In this document: positions 60,883-64,000 of the stretch, in pieces
Layout of the letters: every line of letters starts with the position of its first letter
Numbering within the stretch: position 1 is the first letter of the stretch
NCBI GenBank assembly: GCA_964565765.1
Contig: CAZMGF010000007.1
Coordinates: forward strand, 1-64,000
Length of the DNA: 64,000 nucleotides
Direction: 5' to 3'
From: Bog-1181 sp964565765
Lineage (GTDB): Bacteria > Oederibacteriota > PGYV01 > Palsa-1178
The notes under the pieces: model-generated
Databases searched by the model: none
Seen by the model: only the letters and a program-made list of their open reading frames with translations
Told to the model about the DNA's origin: nothing
Made by a program: the position numbers and the translations under genes

Positions 60883-61338
60883 TTATCTGTCCTCCTGCAG
60901 AAAAAGTCCTTCACTTCTTGTGTTTTTATAGGCATTTACCAGCATTACGCGTTTCTTTACGTTATTTATTTTTATCCTTGTGCTGTCCATGTTTTTCTGG
61001 AGCATTTCCGCGTTGCGTGTCTGAATTTTGATGAGCTCTTCAAGCAGAAAAGAAAGTTTTACCAGGAGCCTGTCCAGGTCCTTTGAAGAAAATCCGGTCT
61101 TTTCTTTCACCGTCATATATTCATTTTTAAGGGGTTTTATCTGTTTTTCAATCGCGTCAAGATCGGCTATTATGGCTGATTTCTCGGAAAGCACTTTCAT
61201 GGTCTTTCCGATTTCCCCGCCTTCCTTTATAAGCTTCATTTCTTCGTCAAGTTTTAACAGCAAAGATTCATAACAGCGTATCTCAATGGCATACTTTGCT
61301 ATTATTGTATTTATTTTTTCCTCGGTCATTCTTTCCAT
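60883..61338 (-). CDS. Coiled-coil protein heading the flgB operon
   Basis: 151 residues, almost entirely helical and charged (YAIEIRCYESLLLKLDEEMKLIKEGGEI, ADLDAIEKQIKPLKNEYMTVKEKTGF, LLVKLSFLLEELIKIQTRNAEMLQKNMDSTRIKINNVKKRV). No signal peptide and no catalytic motif. The size and helical hairpin recall FlgN/FliT-type flagellar chaperones, but no signature settles it. It is first in the sigma-54-controlled flgB-flgC-fliE-fliF operon and abuts flgB, so a flagellar role is near certain. GAGGTG precedes the ATG at 61338. Confidence 0.65.
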   Translation of the reverse strand: MERMTEEKINTIIAKYAIEIRCYESLLLKLDEEMKLIKEGGEIGKTMKVLSEKSAIIADLDAIEKQIKPLKNEYMTVKEKTGFSSKDLDRLLVKLSFLLEELIKIQTRNAEMLQKNMDSTRIKINNVKKRVMLVNAYKNTRSEGLFLQEDR

Positions 61339-61374
61339 ATTTCACCTCCTGCTTTTATCAACGTATACTTATAA

Positions 61375-61391
61375 AGCACATACCGTGCCGT
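61375..61391 (-). promoter_or_regulatory. Sigma-54 promoter of the flgB-led operon
   Basis: Minus strand CACGGCACGGTATGTGCTT (centre): GG (61388-61389), 10 bp, GC (61376-61377), 38 bp upstream of the first ATG at 61338. Confidence 0.75.
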
Positions 61392-61440
61392 GGCAAAAGG
61401 CCGTTAATTTAAAGGCTCTTCTTTGGTTTTCCGTAACTTA

Positions 61441-61493
61441 TTTGGAAATGAATGCAACCTATATGCAAAAGTTTCCAATTGCCTGGTTCCATA
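61441..61493. promoter_or_regulatory. Degenerate activator half-sites upstream of flgB operon
   Basis: TTTGGAAA (61441-61448), TTTCCAA (61472-61478) and TTCCATA (61487-61493), about 80-130 bp upstream of the predicted start. They resemble the TATGGAA/TTCCATA half-sites, but no compact perfect palindrome is present. Confidence 0.4.
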
Positions 61494-61587
61494 TGACGGT
61501 ATAATGATTTTTGGACAAATAATATTTTTTCTATAGTCTTTCGAGCCGAAAAAATCTATCTGGCCCGGCCGCCGTTGCAAGCCGCAC

Positions 61588-61616
61588 TTGAATTTTTTGT
61601 TATTTTAGTTTATAAT
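61588..61616 (+). promoter_or_regulatory. Sigma-70 promoter of the Tyr/Gly-rich protein gene
   Basis: TTGAAT (61588-61593), 17 bp, TATAAT (61611-61616), 56 bp upstream of the ATG. Confidence 0.7.
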
Positions 61617-61671
61617 AATGATGTTAATATTCAAATAGGCTGCATCTATTTTCAAAATAAAGGAGTATATT

Positions 61672-62346
61672 ATGGATGGCCAATTTTCCGTTAACAAACC
61701 GCGCCTTTTTGCGTTTATCGCGCTTATTTCCCTGATATTTACCATGGCTATATACGCCGGCTGGGGTTATCATAACGGCGGCTACCGGAACGACGGTTAC
61801 AGATATGGCGGCGGGTCCCGCGGCGAATCCGCTCAGGGCACAAATTACCGGGCGGAATCGGAACAAAAGCAGGATTATAGCGGCCAGGGGTATCATAATG
61901 GCCGGGTGCGCGGTTATGGTTTCAGGTATGGGGGCTGGCGCGGCTGGTATGGCTGGTACGGTTTATACGACCCGTTCTGGCTGGTCGATATGCCCTATTT
62001 ATATTTTCCATATTATCATCCTTACACGATAACATACAATTACAGCGATTTTTCCGACAGCTATTATTACAGCCCTCTTCTTGACAGGTACGAACCTGTA
62101 TCGCCCCTTGCAAGTTCAACGCCTCTGGTTGATACGGCGGCCGCAGCTGCCGCGGCGCAGGTTGATACGGTGGCAAAGAAAACTGAATCAGCTGATAATA
62201 CAATAACAATAAATATCCCGAATTCCAAAGGAGGGTTCACTCCTGTAACGCTTAAGAAAACGGATGGCGGATATACCGGCCCCAACAATGAATTTTACAA
62301 GGGGAATCCGACCGTCGAGGAACTAAAGGCGTTATACGGGAATTGA
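61672..62346 (+). CDS. Tyr/Gly-rich exported protein
   Basis: 224 residues from the ATG at 61672 with AAGGAG upstream. A hydrophobic segment (LFAFIALISLIFTMAIYAGW, about 12-31) is a signal or membrane anchor. Residues 32-130 are rich in Tyr, Gly, Arg and Trp (GWRGWYGWYGLYDPF). The C-terminal part, TITINIPNSKGGFTPVTLKK...GPNNEFYKGNPTVEELKALYG, looks like a small conserved domain found at the end of similar Tyr/Gly-rich bacterial envelope proteins. Function is unknown. It lies alone between the flgB operon and a barrel gene. Confidence 0.75.
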   Translation: MDGQFSVNKPRLFAFIALISLIFTMAIYAGWGYHNGGYRNDGYRYGGGSRGESAQGTNYRAESEQKQDYSGQGYHNGRVRGYGFRYGGWRGWYGWYGLYDPFWLVDMPYLYFPYYHPYTITYNYSDFSDSYYYSPLLDRYEPVSPLASSTPLVDTAAAAAAAQVDTVAKKTESADNTITINIPNSKGGFTPVTLKKTDGGYTGPNNEFYKGNPTVEELKALYGN

Positions 62347-62360
62347 TTCCATTTTGTTTA

Positions 62361-62395
62361 GCAGGCTGTTATATAATAAATGTTTTATCGCCTGC
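62361..62395. terminator. Possible bidirectional terminator
   Basis: GCAGGC (62361-62366) and GCCTGC (62390-62395) flank an AT-rich centre in the 60-bp gap between two convergent genes. The arms are short and U tracts weak. Confidence 0.3.
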
Positions 62396-62406
62396 GGTTT
62401 TCAAAA

Positions 62407-64000
62407 CTAAAAATTATATCCGGCAAAAGCCGATATTATAAATCCCCTGTAATCCATTGTGGTTTCCCCGGTGGTTCCCACGCCATAAACAGCGCCTTTA
62501 TTAATTGTAATTGTCGATCCGTTGGATGTTGTAACCGAATAATCTTTATCAGCCGTTAATTTATCCACAATGCAATACCTGTATCCAAGGTCAAAGCCGT
62601 ATGAAAGCCCTTTATGCCCTTTATCAGGATATTTAATCTTTAAATCAAGATCGCATAATCCCGAGCCGCCATAATAATTGGAATTGATGTCATAATTGCC
62701 GTATGCCGGATCGCCTGTTACCTTAGCATTCCTGGATACTTCCGCGAAACCGTAACCCAGTCCCGCCGATACATCCACCACAAAAGGCAGGTCATATCCT
62801 TTGATTACATCGCCGGGTTTAATTTCATATCCCGCCTCGGCTTCAAGCGGGATTAAGCCGGCGTATATATCTATGTTGTGCGGACTGCCGTTCAGGTCGA
62901 ATTTTCTATTTGCGTCAATACAAAATAAATATCCCGCCTCAGGGCCGAAATAAAAACCGTTGGCCTTCACGTCCGCGCCGGCCATTATTGATATGCCGCT
63001 GTTCATCTGCGAATAGCTTACATTACTGTAACTTGGATTGGCCTTGAATATTTTATTCATTGTGTACATGCCGTTGTTCAGGTTTGACATCAGGACATAC
63101 TGGTAACCAGCCTCCAGGTTAATAATCAATTTATCCGTGCCAAATGTCCATGAGGATGGAGCCGCCGCGTCAGCGCCGCCGGAATCCATGCTATTCTCTC
63201 CAGCTCCGGTTTTTATACCATTTGAATTTTCAGCGGGCTTTTCAACCTCTTCAGTTTTCACAGCGGCCTGCGAAAAAGGATATTCATACCCGATCCCGAA
63301 TATCCATGACGGCCCGGTTATTCCGGCCTCGACCAGGATCCTGGAATCGCTTTTTGGCGGCGTTAATTCAGCGCTCAGGGAAAAATCAAGGCCGAGCCCG
63401 AGCCCCGGCAGATATTTCTGAAGAAAGGCTGAATGCCAGACGTATGTGGAATTTGATATAGGTGTGGAATAACCCGACCATGGGTCGTCAATGTTCATAC
63501 CCATATAGCCGTACATGCTAAAACCCAGGGACGCGCCAAACTTTATATATTCATTCATTGCCATATGGGCCGTAAATTCCGGAGAAAGAGCCCACCAGAA
63601 ACCAGATATATCTATCATATCACCGCTGTGTATATAAACCTGGCTGCCGAAACCGTTATCAGCAAAATAATTTCCAGGCTCTCCGCCGCCCTGCTGCGTC
63701 TGCCAGTATGTATATGCCAGCGCGAGCTTTCCTTTTAAACCCCAGTCAATTGGCGTGTCATTTAGATGGAGCCTGCCCATTATCTTTTCTGCGCCGCCCT
63801 GCAGCACCAGGTCAAATGATCCGATTGTATAAGCCGAATTGGCATTGTCGTTCTGGTCAATAAAGGCCGGTACAGGCAGCCCCGAGACAGATGTGCCCAT
63901 GTCAACCGAGGCTGATAAAAGTATATCGTCAACCGTGGCCGTCACATGCGGCGCGGAAATGGCTGAGATTGCCGGCGTTCCATCCGCTCCGATTTTCATC
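62407..64000 (-). CDS. Outer-membrane beta-barrel-like protein, 5' end outside window
   Basis: About 530 codons, open at the right edge. An ATG at 63999 exists but no signal peptide follows it, so the true start is most likely outside the window. The sequence alternates amphipathic strands (WGLKGKLALAYTYWQTQ, YIKFGASLGFSMYGYMG, LGLGLDFSLSAELTPP, FYFGPEAGYLFCI) and ends RGFIISAFAGYNF, with a terminal Phe as usual in barrels. A linker with Glu/Lys/Asn and Ala lies in the middle. No specific family was recognised. Confidence 0.7.
   Translation of the reverse strand, partial: MKIGADGTPAISAISAPHVTATVDDILLSASVDMGTSVSGLPVPAFIDQNDNANSAYTIGSFDLVLQGGAEKIMGRLHLNDTPIDWGLKGKLALAYTYWQTQQGGGEPGNYFADNGFGSQVYIHSGDMIDISGFWWALSPEFTAHMAMNEYIKFGASLGFSMYGYMGMNIDDPWSGYSTPISNSTYVWHSAFLQKYLPGLGLGLDFSLSAELTPPKSDSRILVEAGITGPSWIFGIGYEYPFSQAAVKTEEVEKPAENSNGIKTGAGENSMDSGGADAAAPSSWTFGTDKLIINLEAGYQYVLMSNLNNGMYTMNKIFKANPSYSNVSYSQMNSGISIMAGADVKANGFYFGPEAGYLFCIDANRKFDLNGSPHNIDIYAGLIPLEAEAGYEIKPGDVIKGYDLPFVVDVSAGLGYGFAEVSRNAKVTGDPAYGNYDINSNYYGGSGLCDLDLKIKYPDKGHKGLSYGFDLGYRYCIVDKLTADKDYSVTTSNGSTITINKGAVYGVGTTGETTMDYRGFIISAFAGYNF

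Larger units (their letters stand above)
61339..61671. other. 333-bp divergent intergenic region
   Basis: It separates the flgB-led operon (minus) from the Tyr/Gly-rich surface protein gene (plus). It contains the flgB-operon sigma-54 promoter (61375-61391), degenerate activator half-sites (61441-61493) and a sigma-70 promoter (61588-61616). No gene could be supported in it. Confidence 0.6.

Noticed and set aside
63997..63999. Start codon of the last barrel gene
   Set aside because: No signal peptide follows this ATG, so the gene most likely begins beyond the window.

Overview
The window is a 64 kb piece of a diderm, flagellated bacterial chromosome that I cannot place firmly. Outer-membrane beta-barrels, L- and P-ring genes, large Thr/Pro-rich secreted proteins and FlgD-Ig-type C-terminal domains suggest one of the uncultivated lineages around Elusimicrobia/Goldbacteria; that placement is inference. 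Nearly all genes lie on the minus strand. No tRNA, rRNA, transposase, phage gene or CRISPR array was seen.

Layout. 1-5620 is the 5' part of a giant secreted protein with a Thr-Pro stalk built from 78-bp repeats. 5.7-6.3 kb holds a comFB-MerR pair with a palindromic divergent promoter. 6.8-24.3 kb is a cell-surface region: two secreted proteins ending in FlgD-Ig-like domains, each beside a PorV/UPF0164-like barrel, a PilT ATPase fused to a TPR array, a membrane M50B-type protease, leucyl aminopeptidase, a leucine-rich-repeat protein with a Thr stalk, and a barrel-TPR protein. 24.5-25.4 kb holds an unknown gene and a PilZ protein.

25.5-61.3 kb is a nearly complete flagellar cluster. In transcription order (descending coordinates) it runs: coiled-coil gene, flgB, flgC, fliE, fliF, fliG, fused fliH-fliI, fliJ, fliK, flgD, flgE, flbD/swrD, motA, motB, fliL, fliM, fliN, fliO, fliP // fliQ, fliR, flhB, flhA, NtrC-type regulator, small membrane protein, fliA, sensor kinase // flgF, flgG, flgA, flgH, flgI // flgM-like, flgN-like, flgK, flgL, fliW, csrA, fliC, fliD, unknown, fliS. 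The right end has a Tyr/Gly-rich surface protein and part of a barrel protein.

Regulation can be read from the DNA. Four promoters match the sigma-54 -24/-12 consensus (GG-N10-GC): before the flgB, fliQ and flgF operons and before a surface-protein operon. Three have TATGGAA/TTCCATA palindromes about 70-105 bp upstream of the expected start, a likely site for the NtrC-type activator; the flgB promoter has only degenerate half-sites. The flgM-flgN-flgK-flgL-fliW-csrA operon has a sigma-28 promoter. csrA and fliW sit just upstream of a flagellin whose leader carries a GGA-loop hairpin and a GGA Shine-Dalgarno, as in CsrA/FliW/flagellin control. The most unusual items are the FliH-FliI fusion, the PilT-TPR fusion, the barrel-TPR proteins, the pairing of FlgD-Ig-tailed secreted proteins with PorV-like barrels, and the inclusion of surface proteins in the flagellar regulon.
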